From positions 372,001 to 436,000 of the forward strand of contig JAJTUP010000020.1 in the NCBI GenBank assembly GCA_021399435.1: DNA of 64,000 bases. Direction: 5' to 3'. Below the pieces are notes generated by a model. The model saw only the letters and a list, made by a program, of their open reading frames with translations, searched no databases and was not told the origin of the DNA. The DNA is from Diaporthe sp. PMI_573. Its lineage: Eukaryota; Ascomycota; Sordariomycetes; Diaporthales; Diaporthaceae. Both the position numbers and the translations under genes were made by a program. This document shows, one piece after another, positions 45,801 to 57,490 of the stretch. How positions within the stretch are numbered: the stretch's first letter is position 1; each line of letters opens with the position of its first letter.

Positions 45801-46083
45801 ACTTGCTGACATCGAAGCTGAACAGGTCTGTCAGGGTCAGACTTGGATCTGCCCAACATGCCACAAATACTTGTGCTTCAAATGCATACCACACAGCGGA
45901 GAGATGCACAATCCGGAGCACACGTTCGTTGACTTGGACGAATACGAGAGGGTTGACGAGGGATCTGATGCAGATGCTGCTCCGTCTGCTCATGAGGGCA
46001 AGAGCGTGGCAGGAAGTGAAAACGAAGAGGGGGAAACTGACAGCGAGAGCGAAGAAGAAGACGAAGAGGAAGACACTGATTAG
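39894..46083 (+). CDS. NLR-like protein: degenerate alpha/beta hydrolase - degenerate NACHT - ankyrin array - ZZ-like zinc finger, 8 exons, 1,898 aa
   Basis: Exons: 39894-40162, 40221-40455, 40515-40577, 40639-40788, 40864-41353, 41433-42144, 42236-45755, 45826-46083; all phases match. Residues ~90-270 have the layout of the alpha/beta hydrolase found before fungal NACHT domains (VVTVHGARDD, IIWICHDLGGSIVKQ, AIIFLACPHG). The nucleophile elbow, normally GHSLGG, is CHDLGG, so the serine is lost. Residues ~404-700 occupy the NACHT position. The Walker A site reads FFLSGAPNRPALMSW, without GKS/T, and the Walker B-like strand is TIILGRIDQCDE. About twenty ankyrin repeats follow to ~1800. The end has a ZZ-like finger (CESC, CPTC, CFKC, then H-x6-H) and a Glu/Asp-rich tail. 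By family it would be a cytoplasmic sensor or scaffold; enzymatic activity of either front domain is doubtful. Confidence 0.85.
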
Positions 46084-46471
46084 AGCAGGGAACTCATGAT
46101 GTCGGAAACCACCTCATCTGAAGATTACGCAATGTTAGAAGTGATCCTAGGAGCACAATAGCTGTTGAAGTCTCTTTATGTGACAGACAAAGTGATCACT
46201 AGATGCGTGTGTGTTTTATGTTCCACGTGCTGTTGCATGGATGCCCAGAGACAAGAAAACAGAAAGCGTGGCTGAAAGTATCTCATTGATAAATTGCTTG
46301 ATGCTACTGGTAGCCGCCGATTCACCACTGGAACAAGCTAAAATGTGAGTTCAACATCTTGCATGAATTAATAAATGCTTGCCTTCTATCATATGCTGAA
46401 ACAAGGGTATCACTGACACCACCCTTCTATCGCATGTGGTGCCTGACGAAACTCCACCAGTACCCCCAAAC
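46084..46471. other. intergenic between convergent genes
   Basis: 0.4 kb of 3' flanking sequence; nothing else is recognised. Confidence 0.5.
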
Positions 46472-48104
46472 TCACTCGCCCTTCTTGCCATCACCACCGC
46501 TGCCCCCACCGTTGCCACCCCGAACCATCTCACTCTTGACTTTCTCCTCCTCAGCATCCGAGTCCTCCTCGTCGGCCTCATCATCATCCCGGGAGTTACC
46601 GCGCTTCTGCTTCTCATTCTCAAGGGCTTTCTTGACGCGCTTAGAGTACGAGAGGTCCTTCATCTCGTCCCAGTCGACGTCGTACTCGGCGGCGATGGTC
46701 TTGATCTCCCTCCGCAGGCCGTTGGCCTCGCCGACGAGCTGCTCCCAGCGGTTCATGTCGAACCCGCGGGTCTCGTACAGGGCGTTCTGCCGCTTGCTGA
46801 CGGTGACGTTCATGGCGGCCTTGTAGGACAGGTCGCGGCTGATGTACATGAACCACAGGTAGCCGCCCATGATGGTGGTCAGGCCGACGAGGTACGTGAC
46901 GGGCTCGACCAGGTCCCACCCCCACTCGGTCTGGAAGGTGACGTAGTAGACGACGCCCCACCAGCCGGCGAGGGCGGCGAACCCCCCCTGGGCGAGGCGG
47001 TGGGCGGAGCGGTGGGCGACCTCGTCGCACTCGCGCTTGATGCCGGCCAGCTCCTCTATCTGGCGCGACATGCGCCGCAGCCGCATGCGCATGTAGTATG
47101 TGCGGTCGTTGAAGCTGGGGACCGACACGCGCATCTCGAGGTTGTAGCCCTCGACCTCGATGGCGAACTCGCGGCCGCGGGCGGCGTCCCGGATGAAGTC
47201 GCCCATCTCGGTGCTGCTGCTCCACCGCACCCAGGCCTTGTCCTTGTCTGCGTGCGTGTCCTCGGCCTCGTGGCCCAGGCCGGAGTACGACGCCACGTGC
47301 GCGTGCTCGGGGGTGTCGTTCTGTTCGCCCTCCTCGCCGCGCTGTGTCTCATCCTTGGCGCGGGCCTCCTTGCGGGTGGTGGGGCGGTTTTCTGATCCCG
47401 CTGAGTCTTCGGCGCGGAAGTATATGTTGGGTATCTTCTCCTTGCCGTCCTCCACCACGGGGGGGAGCTCGGCCTGGATCAGTCGCTCGACATAGGAAAG
47501 GGGCTGCTGGGGGTGGATGAGGAGGGCGAGTGGTTGGATGCTGTCGTTGACTGAAATGGCGCGGCCATAGTCTTTGGTATTGTTCTCCTTGTCTTTCTCA
47601 ACGCGTAAGGGCAGGGGAACGATAAGCTTGAGGAGTCGTGTCGGAGTTGTCAAGAGCTTTCCTTCAGATTTCGTGGCCTGTCAGCGGGATGTGCTTGCAA
47701 TATATGCTTACAATTGGCAGTGCCCAAGTCGGACACTTACCCTTCGTGTTATGATTGGCGTCTGGATCTTGATCCGCCGGGGGCTTGTCTGCGTCTTCCC
47801 GCAGCCATGGCCGCTTGACCTGCTTCTCCTTGACCCTGACCTCCTGCTCTTCAGGATTTAGACCTTTGGGGTCTGAGGATTGTGGTCGTTCGGATGATAC
47901 ATCTCTTCGTATGACCGAGGAGTGGCTGAAAAGCCGGCTGGCGGTGAGGTTAGTGCGGCATGACGATATCCTCGTCGATCCCCTTGTGGCGTGGAGCGAG
48001 GTCGAGATGTAGGAGGACGTCGAGATCGAAGTCGAGGCCACGATAGGTTTCGATGTGGCGAGCCTGCCCAGCTGGCACGGCAGTCGACGGAATGCAGAGG
48101 TCAT
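46472..48104 (-). CDS. mcu: mitochondrial calcium uniporter (MCU), 2 exons, 517 aa
   Basis: Exon 1 is 48104-47741 and exon 2 is 47661-46472 (79-bp intron); the junction gives [15 protein letters not shown]. Exon 1 is a Ser/Arg-rich, acid-poor mitochondrial targeting sequence ([20 protein letters not shown]). Residues ~315-340 form a charged coiled coil. Then come two membrane segments, [16 protein letters not shown] and [20 protein letters not shown]. They are joined by the selectivity-filter loop [11 protein letters not shown] (residues ~369-379), the family W-D-x-x-E-P signature with the key Asp and Glu present. A matrix coiled coil follows ([18 protein letters not shown]), and the protein ends in an acidic/Gly-rich tail. 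It forms the Ca2+ channel pore of the inner mitochondrial membrane. Length fits fungal MCUs (~490-520 residues). The start ATG 48104 is preferred over an earlier in-frame non-ATG extension. Confidence 0.93.
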
Positions 48105-49244
48105 AGCGGGTTCGAAGACCACGTTGTCGTAGTCACTTGGGCCTGGCAGATCCCATCATCGTGGGAGGCCGGCATATAAAATAAGGGGCCAAGGTCTCGG
48201 CTGGCGTCTTGAACGTCGCAAGCTTTCCAAGCTTTGGGAGGGTCTGTTCCGGGGAAGCTATTGTTACGGTGACGTCACCCTCGCGTACCCTGCGCGACGC
48301 CAAACAAAGCGAGGCCTCACCCAAACAGGACGTCAGCTGCTCCACACCGTCATCTAATCTTAGCACCCCTTTGATCACCAGGAATTGCATTCCCGCTGTT
48401 ATTGGGAGCAAGAGCAAGATCATATTGTAGGGGTGGTCAGACGTCCTCTTTTTGACTGTTTTTTGGTCTGCATTCTGCACTAATAGTACCTTGCAGTGCC
48501 TACTCGTATGTGCATATATGCACACCCAATTCTCGACCATCTCAAATTGGACAACATTGACAAAGGGGTACAGTTGATCACACAACAAACAAGATGCTGT
48601 TACCGTGCCTTCAATGAAATGAGGCTGCTAACATTTGGATACTACTTGTACAAAGTGTCAGAACAATACGCTTGTGTTACCAAGATACCTCCTATCAAGG
48701 CCACCAAAATGTCTACAACGATTTTGCAAGTATTCTGCATCCTATGCGGACTCTGCCGTATGCAACGGTCAGAGACAGGGTGATGCTAGGTTCACTTTGC
48801 TCCCAGGCGAGTTGTTCGAGTCGTAACAAATGACCCCTTCAGATTCAAGACCCGCAGCGGGCTCGCATAGCATATCCGAAAACCCGTGGCACATGGGCCG
48901 CAAGGTTAAGACCGGGTTACAGACAACTTTCGAGAGCCATTAAGCAGAACTTTAAACCTAAACACTCGGAAATAAATCTGACTCGGCTATAAGATAGTGG
49001 GGTGGTAGTCCGACGACGCTCCTGGAGCTGATTGTGCTGCCCGTACACCGACGTAGACGCCGAAGATGGGTGGTGCACGTTGTAAAGTTGTCCCATGATA
49101 CGGAGAATGCACCTCGGAGATTCGGACGCCTTATTATGCCGTTCGCATACCATTAAATCGCATTTATATAAGCATATGTCCGCGATCCCAGAGTTGAGAA
49201 AGGAAGAAGGCGTGAGACGCTTCGCCTCTGTCCATTCTACCGCC
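48105..49244. other. divergent intergenic region (MCU and P450 promoters)
   Basis: 1.1 kb, no supported gene. In-frame ATGs for the P450 at 49177 and 49254 flank the chosen start at 49245. Confidence 0.5.
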
Positions 49245-51036
49245 ATGCTCGTCATGACTTCCCTAAATAATGTGTTCGTAGGAGCAACCATCGCTGTACT
49301 GGCACTGCTCTTGATCCGCAAGACGTTCGACCGCCGACAAAAGTTGGCTCTACCGCCTGGACCAAAACCATGGCCAATACTTGGAAACATCACAGACATG
49401 CCTCCAAAGGGGGAAGGCGAATGGAAGCATTGGCTCAGGCACAGGGAGCTTTACGGCCCGGTCAGCTCCGTCACTGCCCTGGGCCAGACTATCATCATCC
49501 TCCACGACAAGCAAGCCGCGCTGGAGCTGATGGAAAAGAGGGCAAGAACCCATTCTGGGAGACCGGCCGCGACGTTCGCTATGGATATGTGGGTCTGACC
49601 TTGTTGTCAATGTCTTTCTACAAACCAGTGAGCATCGGCTAACAATCCCGCCCAACAGGTGCGGCCTTGACAAAATCATAGGCAGCCGACAACCTGGACC
49701 GACTCTGGACTTGCACCGCAAGCTTGCGATCTCGCAGTTGGGGTCTCAGGCTGCTGTCATGAAGTTCACGGGACTGCAGGAAATAGCAACATTGAAGTTT
49801 CTAGCGCGCTTGCTTGACAGTTCCGGTACTGACCTCGAAGACGCTATCAAAAGGCAGGTACCAGGTCCATTTTATGCAACCCCTTTCTCCTTCTCCCAAG
49901 GATATTGCACACGCATCAGACCATAGGTGACTGATGCTGGAAGTAGTATGATTGGTTCGATGCTACTGAAGATGGTATACGGCTACGAGGTCGAGTCAGC
50001 CAGGCCCGACCCTCTTGTCGGCATTAACGATCGGATGGTAGACATCTTTGCCTCAGCCACCGTTCCAGGCGCATGGCTCGTCGACATGATCCCATGGCTG
50101 AGGTACCTCCCACACTGGATGCCAGGAACCGGCTTCAAGTCATTTGCACGCAAGGCACGAATGGTGGTCACCGCAACTTCCGACATTCCCTTCCAGTTTT
50201 CAAGACAGCTCGCATCAGGAAAGGTGCATGGTCGGTCTCAAGCACAACCTTTCTTCGTCGGCGAGGTTCTGCGGGCAAGCCAACAAGACAAGACCATCAG
50301 TGACGATGACATCTTGTGGACGGCCAACACTCTATACGGCGCCGGCGTCGACACAACAGGGTCGACGCTTCGGACTTTCTTTCTGGCCATGTCGATGTAT
50401 CCAGAAGTGCAGAAGAGAGCCCAAAAAGAGATCGACGAGGTCGTGGGCCGGTCAAGACTCCCAGGGCTCGAAGACCGTGCCAACCTTCCTTATGTCAACG
50501 CCGTGATCAAAGAGTCCCTGCGTTGGCTACCATCAGCACCCCTGGGCATCCCCCACGCCGCGCAGGCAGACGACGAGGTCCACGGCTTCCACATCCCCAA
50601 GGGCGCAATACTCATCCCTTCGACGTGGTGGTTCTCGCGTGACCCTGTCGTATACCACGACCCGGAGAGGTTCCTCCCCGAGAGGTATCTGGCCCCGTTT
50701 GAGGAGCCGGACCCAGCTGGGTTTGTGTTTGGCTTTGGCCGTCGGATTTGCCCTGGCCGGCGCCTCGCCGATTCAACCATATTTGTGGCGGCGGCAAAGG
50801 TCCTTGCTACGCTTGATATAACCAAGGGCCGTGATGCACAGGGCCGAGAGGTCGAGCCCGAGATTGGGATCGGGTCTGGTGCGGTCGCTTCCCCTCTCCC
50901 CTTTTCCGTCGTCGTTTCACCGCGGAACAAGACTACAGTTCACCTTGTCCGCTCGTTCGACGAGGAACATCCTGCTGGAGAAGGCGACGCGAAGTACCTC
51001 GAGCAAGACATCTGGAACTTGGTCAACCAGGGGTAA
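49245..51036 (+). CDS. cytochrome P450 monooxygenase, 3 exons, 550 aa
   Basis: Exons 49245-49588, 49659-49857, 49927-51036 (introns 70 and 69 bp). The N-terminal anchor VFVGATIAVLALLLI is followed by the proline-rich hinge LPPGPKPWPILGN, so the protein is bound to the ER. The I-helix reads GAGVDTTGS (~319). The K-helix ESLRW (Glu ~377, Arg two residues after Leu) and PERF-type segment DPERFLPERY are present. The heme loop is FGFGRRICPGRRLAD with Cys ~456. All motifs are intact. Overall style is that of CYP families used in fungal secondary metabolism (O-methylsterigmatocystin oxidoreductase-like), but the substrate is unknown. It is tail-to-tail with an FAD-linked oxidase gene, so the two may form a small oxidative pair. 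An alternative start at 49177 would add 23 residues before the anchor. Confidence 0.92.
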
Positions 51037-51435
51037 ATGCGGTGCATACAAAGGAAGGGAAGCTGGCAAATGCTGGCAGAAGATGAGGACGATCAATAGG
51101 AGGATGGTTATATCCTTGGCAAGCCCATGATTAAGAGGTACAGTGGCAATAGGTCTCGCATAGGCCGGAGCAGTGGTATCAGGGCCTGGACGACCATGGA
51201 AAGGCAGATCTTGGGCAAAACACCTGTATAATACTTCTCATGTTGCCAACAGGAACTCCATTCAACACTTGAATCGTTGAACAAGTTACTGTATTTCTCC
51301 AAACTCTTACTCATACGACAGATTGTTGTCCGGTAGCACATTAATAAGGGCATTATAATTGTATGATTAGCTGTCTTGTGTATTTGTGTGTAAAGCTACG
51401 AAAGTGTAAGTGACACTCGTCCTGACCTGATGCCA
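51037..51435. other. intergenic between convergent P450 and oxidase genes
   Basis: 0.4 kb of 3' flanks. Nothing else is seen. Confidence 0.5.
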
Positions 51436-53329
51436 TCACTCCGACCCTAGCCACTCTACATCTTTCGGGATCTTGAAGCCCGACGTCCGAAGGGTCTGGA
51501 AGACACCATTGGGGTCATACTTGGTCGAGGCAGCCTGCAGACTAGCAATATTCTCCGGCCCGACGGAGGCAAGCGGGTCCTGGTCAGGCGACGCATAGTT
51601 AAGATAATGCCACCCCCAACCCACGCCGAGCTCATCGGCATACGCAGCAACGGAGTCAGTCCAGTTCTTCATGATGGGCGCCGCATTCGCCTCGTTCTCG
51701 ACGCCGTTGACGGCCAGCGTCGCGAGGAACATGATCCCATCGCCGCCGGCCATCCAGTAGTCCAGCCCCATGACATTCCCGCCCTTCTCGACGCCGTGGC
51801 GCGCGATCACGTTGTTGAGCGGCTGGAACATGCACAGCGTGTTGAAGCCGCTGTCGGGCGTCATGGTGGCGTTTAGCTGCGCCACGGCGTGGTCGTGCGC
51901 CGCCACCGCGAAGCGCATCACGCGCGCGTCGTTCTGGAACCCAAGCGTGCGCCAGTTGTTGCGGAACCCGGCGGGCTGCCCGGCCCCCAGCTCGTTGGTG
52001 ATGACGGTCAGGTCGGCGCGGCGCATCGTGTTGGAGGTGATGCCGCTGACGTTGAGGTAGACCTCGGCCGCGGGCGGGTTCTCGATGCCCAGGGTATTCT
52101 CCAGCGCCGCGTTGAGGACCATGCCCCCCAGGGCGGGCAGGTAGGCCCAGTACAGGATGGAGCTGGTGTTGCGGTCGCCCGCGGCGGCCTCGGTGAAGCG
52201 CACCATGGCGTCGATGAGGTCGTCGCCCGCGCTCAGGTCGTAGATCAGGATCCCTCCCCAGATGGACGGGTCCGTGGCGTTGGGGAACTCGATGGCGTAC
52301 ATGTCGAAGCGGGTGACGACGCCCAGGTTGCCCGAGCCGCCCTTGAGCGCGCGGAAGAGGTCCTCGTTCTCGTCCGCGCTGGCGTTGACCACGCACCCGT
52401 CGGCGAGGACGACCTCGAAGTTGGCCACCGTGTCGCAGGCCATGCCGTGCGAGGCGGCGTAGAAGCTGTTGCCTCCTCCGCTCAGGAACCCGCCCACGCC
52501 CACCGTGCCGGCGCGCCCGCCTGCGACGGTGACGCCCTGCGGCGAGAGGGTGTCATAGACCTGTTGCCAGTGGCTGCCGGGCTGGACCGACGCAATCTTG
52601 GTCCCGGCTTCGTATGTGGTCGTGTTGAGGTCTGTTCCAAGGTGAGAGAGTCAGCCACGCTGGGTCAGTCGATGCGTGAAACTCAATCATCTCAAGTGTA
52701 CACCCATGCTGAATCATGATCCGACGAATCAACGGGAGGGGGCGTCGTGCCCGTGCCCTTGTTTACGTCAAATATTTGTCAAGCTCACTTACAGCCCAAA
52801 TCGATCGTCACGCCGTCGGCCACACTGTTGGACAAGGCAAAGAAGCCATGGCCACCACCACGGATTCCAAAGGGGCAGTCATTGGCTGCGAGGGTCTTGA
52901 CGATAGACGAGACATCTTCTGCCGTCTCAGGCTGGGCTACACACCATGGGTCCAGAGCCGCACTTAACGACCAGTATGTCGACATGCGGTCCGTGTATAA
53001 GGTCGTGTTAGGATAGTAGGTCTTGGCCTGCAGACCTGGCTGGGAGACAAGTGCCGAGCACTATCCACGTGGTGGTATTATTAGCCGGGCAGTCTGTGCG
53101 ACACATATTGGGTGGTGGTGGTGGTAATGGTGGTGTGAACGTAAAGTCAAAAGTGTCAAGCAAGCTGCAGCTTAGCAGCAGATCATGGTGCGGTAGCAGG
53201 CTCAACTTTGAGGGAGGGTGAAGCAGGCCTGTATGGGCGAATGGGTGCACTTACACATGTCTCCGCTGGAGATGTCGCGCAGACTGGTGACACCAGCGAC
53301 GCCAGAGTCAAGGCACCGCACACGGCCAT
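51436..53329 (-). CDS. secreted FAD-linked oxidoreductase, berberine-bridge-enzyme type, 3 exons, 512 aa
   Basis: Exons 53329-53255, 53060-52793 and 52631-51436 (introns 194 and 161 bp, phases match). A signal peptide (MAVCGALTLASLVSPVCA) leads into ETCCSALVSQPG. The FAD-binding PCMH part includes PFGIRGGGHGFFALSN, whose His (~96) is the residue that carries covalent FAD in this family. It also has VTIDLGYLNTTTYEAG, GGRAGTVGVGGFLSGGG and LKGGSGNLGVVTRF. The C-terminal BBE segment reads YLNYASPDQDPLASVG and KYDPNGVFQTLRTSGFK. Sequons (NAS, NVS, NAT, NWT) fit secretion. These enzymes oxidise sugars, alcohols or secondary metabolites using O2. An upstream in-frame ATG (53374) would place 15 residues before the signal peptide, so 53329 is preferred. 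Confidence 0.9.
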
Positions 53330-55815
53330 CTTCTTCGTGGGGCGGCCCACGGCATCCGGCTGCAACGAAGTCATTATTGCATGAGAGCGAGCTTGGTAGC
53401 CAAAAACGAGTGGATGTGGCTTAAAGGGAACGGCTGGGTACCTTTGGGTATAGCCTCTTGGATGTTTACCGGCCAAAGGGCAGCTTGCTTAGTTATGTGT
53501 TGTCAACCTCAAACCTAGGGTGATGGATCCAGCCGGAGGGAATGCCTCGAAATCGTTAGCCTGGCTGGAGCTGCTCCCGTAGGATGTCCCATCGGAGGAG
53601 AGTGAGGGTGTCCAGAGGAGGAGACTTGGGCGATCTGGAAGGGGCCGGCATGTCTTTCCGGGATAAGAGCTCGTCACTTGCCGAGGGACAAGACACGTAC
53701 CTGCTTGAATAGTTCGTGGTCTACCTATGTCGAGTCAGTATTAGACAGGACATCCGCTCCCGTTCCTGCAGGCAGTGCATGATTAGACCATGCGGGGGTC
53801 GGGTGACCTGGAAATGAGCCCCTCATTGGCTTTCGGTCTGGTGTTACCCTGGAGAACGGTATCAACAACAACCTGTTGGCTTGTAAAAGTTCAACGTGGG
53901 TGGCTGTCCGAACGTGAGACCGTTCAAGAGCTCGGCGGAGAAAAAGCAAGACCCAGCAGTTCAAGTGATAATCCAAGCATTATCGACCGGTGAGGGTTGC
54001 CCGTCGTCCAAGCTGCTGAAGCTAGTCTCGCTAAGAACGGTTTTCGTTGGACCGGCCCAGGATTAGGGGAATCCAGCCGGCCGTCCCTGTCCTCAGATCC
54101 ATATCCAATGAGAGAGAGGAAACTCTAACCGCTCTAGCTCCCATTGCCCGACCCGCTCCGCGCGCCACCACAAAGAAGCCACAAGCTTTCAATTGAAATG
54201 GTCAGATCCTCTCGCACGTGTCGAACAACTCTGCAGTTTTTAGGCTTCGATCCCAAGTTGAGCTGAGTTAAGGTACGCATGGAGAGGGCGTTCAACATGT
54301 CGCCAAGACACAACTTACACAGCCTGCCCCGAAAAAGCCGAACAGAGAACCAAACCCCCGGCCAAGCGTAGGTCTAATTAACCTTATGGGTCGCCCCTCA
54401 CAGCGGTTCCACACGCAGGGCGAGACCGTGGAATCCGGTCTCTGATCTTCGATCCCGCGTCTCCACCAGCGGACAACCGCTGCTAGTGTAGATGGACAGG
54501 ATGTGCCCCCAAGGCTTCATGCGTATCAGATCAACATGCCTTCGGAGTTTCTCCTCTTCCATACCGGCCTATCGGTTGCGGCCAAGGTTTCTGGAACGAG
54601 CCTAGAAGCCCGGCGTGGCTTGCAGCGTGGGTGGTCGGGAACGGCAACGGTGGAAACCTTAAATAGATGTCTACCACCGGGCTGCCGGGCTGCACACGGA
54701 GCTTGAATGGTGATCCCCGCTACTTCCTGGGCCCAGACTTATCGCTTTGCTTTTTAGTATCGCGAGCTATGTCGTTATCAATGGCCACGGCACGCCACGC
54801 TTGGCTGGACTGGGCAGTTCATCAGGGTATGCCCACGTTTTTGACACAGATTAGATCGTCTGCTCGCCTGGGCAAATTACAGAAAAGATCTAGAAGGGGG
54901 ACATGGTCATGGTGAGAAGGTTTCGCAGCGCCGATCCCGCCTCATGAGACGACAAGCAACGTGTATCGACGGAACTTGCCCTCCGAGATGAACGCATGTA
55001 ACAGCTTTTCAACGGAAAAATTGTCAACGTGTCAAAGCCTGGGCTGCTTGGGTTTGTATTCCTTGTGGGCTTTCGTCTGTAGAATGTGACATGGTTTCAG
55101 AATCCAGGAACCAAGGGACTTGAATAAGCCTACCGTATGCATCCTAGTCGTCATCTATCATGTCGTGCGAACAGACCAGGGCTGACCGTGGCTTAAGATT
55201 TATTCGTGCTATCGTTACCGACTCTACCGAGACAATCCCTTGGCCCAGTCCACAATGCGGCGAGACTGCCGTGCCCCCACCTTCATGAACTCAAAGCTGC
55301 ACGAGGACGTAAAATGATCCTCGCCTCGCAGGGAGGCAATGTTGCCCTGCAGTCGCCTGTCCACCCTTGGGCCCTGTGTGATAAAGGGACATCCGGACCC
55401 TTCCTAGACCCTTCGCCTACCTGTTCCTCAATCACTAGTTACTGGGTATCAAATCCCTCGTCGTTGTTCTGAGACGTGCAACGGTTCATGAGCATCTAAA
55501 TCTTAAGCGCGCGTGTCAGCTCCCTTGCAACGGTTGCCCAGCCTTTGCCGCAGTTTGACTATGCCCCAGCTCTCGGCATAGCCTTACCACGGTTCCGCCA
55601 TTGATCAACAAAAAGGAGCTGAGCCTGCAGGTCCACAATACTTTTTCCTCCGCCCGCCCTGCCTACCACACATTCCCTTCTGTTCAGCTGGCCCTGTCGA
55701 TATCGGTTGCGCATCTTCTATTTGCCTGGCCGGCCAACGTTCTTTAACCATCGAAGTTGCTGAGTCCAGCTTCGCCTACGGCCATTCGGACTCCAAGAAA
55801 CTCGAGATCGTTACC
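53330..55815. other. long intergenic region
   Basis: 2.5 kb with no supported gene, RNA or repeat. Short frames lack domains and codon evidence. It contains the promoters of both flanking genes. Confidence 0.5.
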
Positions 55816-57490
55816 ATGCCTATCGTTGATGGGGTTTTGGTCCTTGTACCGCCCCCACCCGGCTATGTCGTCAACTTTGATAATCCTCAGCGACGAGCTG
55901 ACGTTCCTACGTACTGGCTGGCTGGGTTCGGACTTGTGTTTGCCATGCTGTTTACCGCCCAAAGGGTATACGTGAAATATGTTGTCGTCAGAAAGTTCCA
56001 GCTTGATGATTGTACGTACATGTGACATTTGACGTCAGGCAGAGATCGTTGCCACCATCAATTATACTGTCACATTGTCTTGTTACTGACATCTCACGTG
56101 GCTAGTATTACTATTCCTTGCCTGGGTAAGCTTTTGTGAAGTACTCTCCAATCAGAGGCTTGAGTCTTACAAGAACAGCTCACTTCGATAGCAACCCAAT
56201 TCCTAGTTTTGTGTAAGCCTTTGACCGATCCTCATTTGTGAAAACAGTGCCTAATAGATGTGGTCCATACAGATATGTTCGCGTCAGCTATAGGTGGAGT
56301 ACACACCTGGGAAATATCACTCGTTGACTTCAACCGATACCTGCTCGTAAGCTTATCACCTCGAAGCGATCACTTGTCGGAATCTACTTGGCCAGAGGAG
56401 ATCCACTAATTAGGACGATATGTAGGTTGTATATATCGCGGCCTGGATCTATGTTCTGAGCGGGAGTTTCGCCAAGATAGCTCTACTCGTCTTCTACTTG
56501 CGGCTGTCACCACAGCGGTGGTTCCGCTACTCGATCTTTGCCACGCTCGCTCTCATCGTTGGATACACGACCGGCATATTCTTCAGTCTGATCTTTGCAT
56601 GCGACCCTATCGAGAGAAGCTTCGACATCACCATAACGACCGGCTCGTGTATCAACTCAGCAGGTCTCTACATCGCGACTGCGGCTGCGAACATCATCTC
56701 GGATGTGATTCTTTTTATTCTGCCAATCCCGATGGTCATCACACTCCAGGTTCCGCTCAAACAGAAGATAGGCCTGATGTTTATCTTTGGCGTTGGTTCC
56801 ATGTAAGCCGAGGGGTCCATTTATAACTAGGAACGCCATGAAAATCTGACGTATGACAGAACCATCGTCACTTCGATTCTGAGAGCAGCTGTGCTTCCGT
56901 CACTGCTGACTTCCACCGACCCGACATGGGACGTATCTTATGCCAGCTTACTTATGTACGTCGACCTTTCTCGGGATCCACCCAGGACAAGCTGACCCCA
57001 GCGCAGAGTAATCGAGGCGAATCTGATCATCGTGTGCGGCATGCTCCCGACCCTCCGAAAGTTCATCCTCTCCGTAGCGCCGAGGCTCATCGACGGGAGT
57101 ACATACGGGCGCAGTAAAGGCAGCAAGACCCCAAAGACGCCGCGCCGGTCCGGCCTCGTCACGTACGGCTCAACCCCTTCAAAGGGCCTGTCCCGGCACC
57201 GCGACGGTTACGCAAAATTTGGCTATGGCAGCGACGACTACGCGATGGAGCCGATTTCCGTGCCGAGCGTGCGAGGCGCGGCGACAGACGGCCTGAAAAA
57301 GAGCGAGGTCACGGCAACGGTTGTGGCTGGGAACCGCGTTAGCGAATGGGACATTGAAGGGAGGCCGCTGGACACGCCCGCTAGTATGGAGAGTCAGTTG
57401 CCGATCATGGGTGGGAGGACACAGGGGATCCGGACTACCACCAAGATTGAGGTGTTCTACGAGGGCGAGGTGCCTGGGAGGGCTGTCTGA
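55816..57490 (+). CDS. fungal rhodopsin-like (PTH11-type, no CFEM) integral membrane protein, 7 exons, 426 aa
   Basis: Exons: 55816-56011, 56106-56125, 56179-56212, 56273-56346, 56426-56802, 56860-56955, 57007-57490; all phases agree. Two are micro-exons of 20 and 34 nt inside membrane segments. Seven hydrophobic helices can be followed, starting YWLAGFGLVFAMLFTAQRVY. The family signature QLDD closes exon 1, and later come FAKIALLVFYLRLSP, IFFSLIFACDPIE, SDVILFILPIPMVITLQ and IGLMFIFGVGS. The last helix ANLIIVCGMLPTLRKFI leads into a ~140-residue Ser/Gly/Thr-rich cytoplasmic tail. Such proteins are plasma-membrane receptors or receptor-like proteins of filamentous ascomycetes. There is no N-terminal CFEM domain, so a specific PTH11 role is not claimed. 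Confidence 0.88.

Noticed and set aside
46436..47395. A 319-codon open frame on the + strand
   Set aside because: Antisense to the MCU gene, whose motifs are unambiguous; translated sequence is Val/Leu/Ala-rich low complexity.
51889..52719. A 276-codon open frame on the + strand
   Set aside because: Antisense to the BBE oxidase exon 3; GC-rich shadow frame without domain features.
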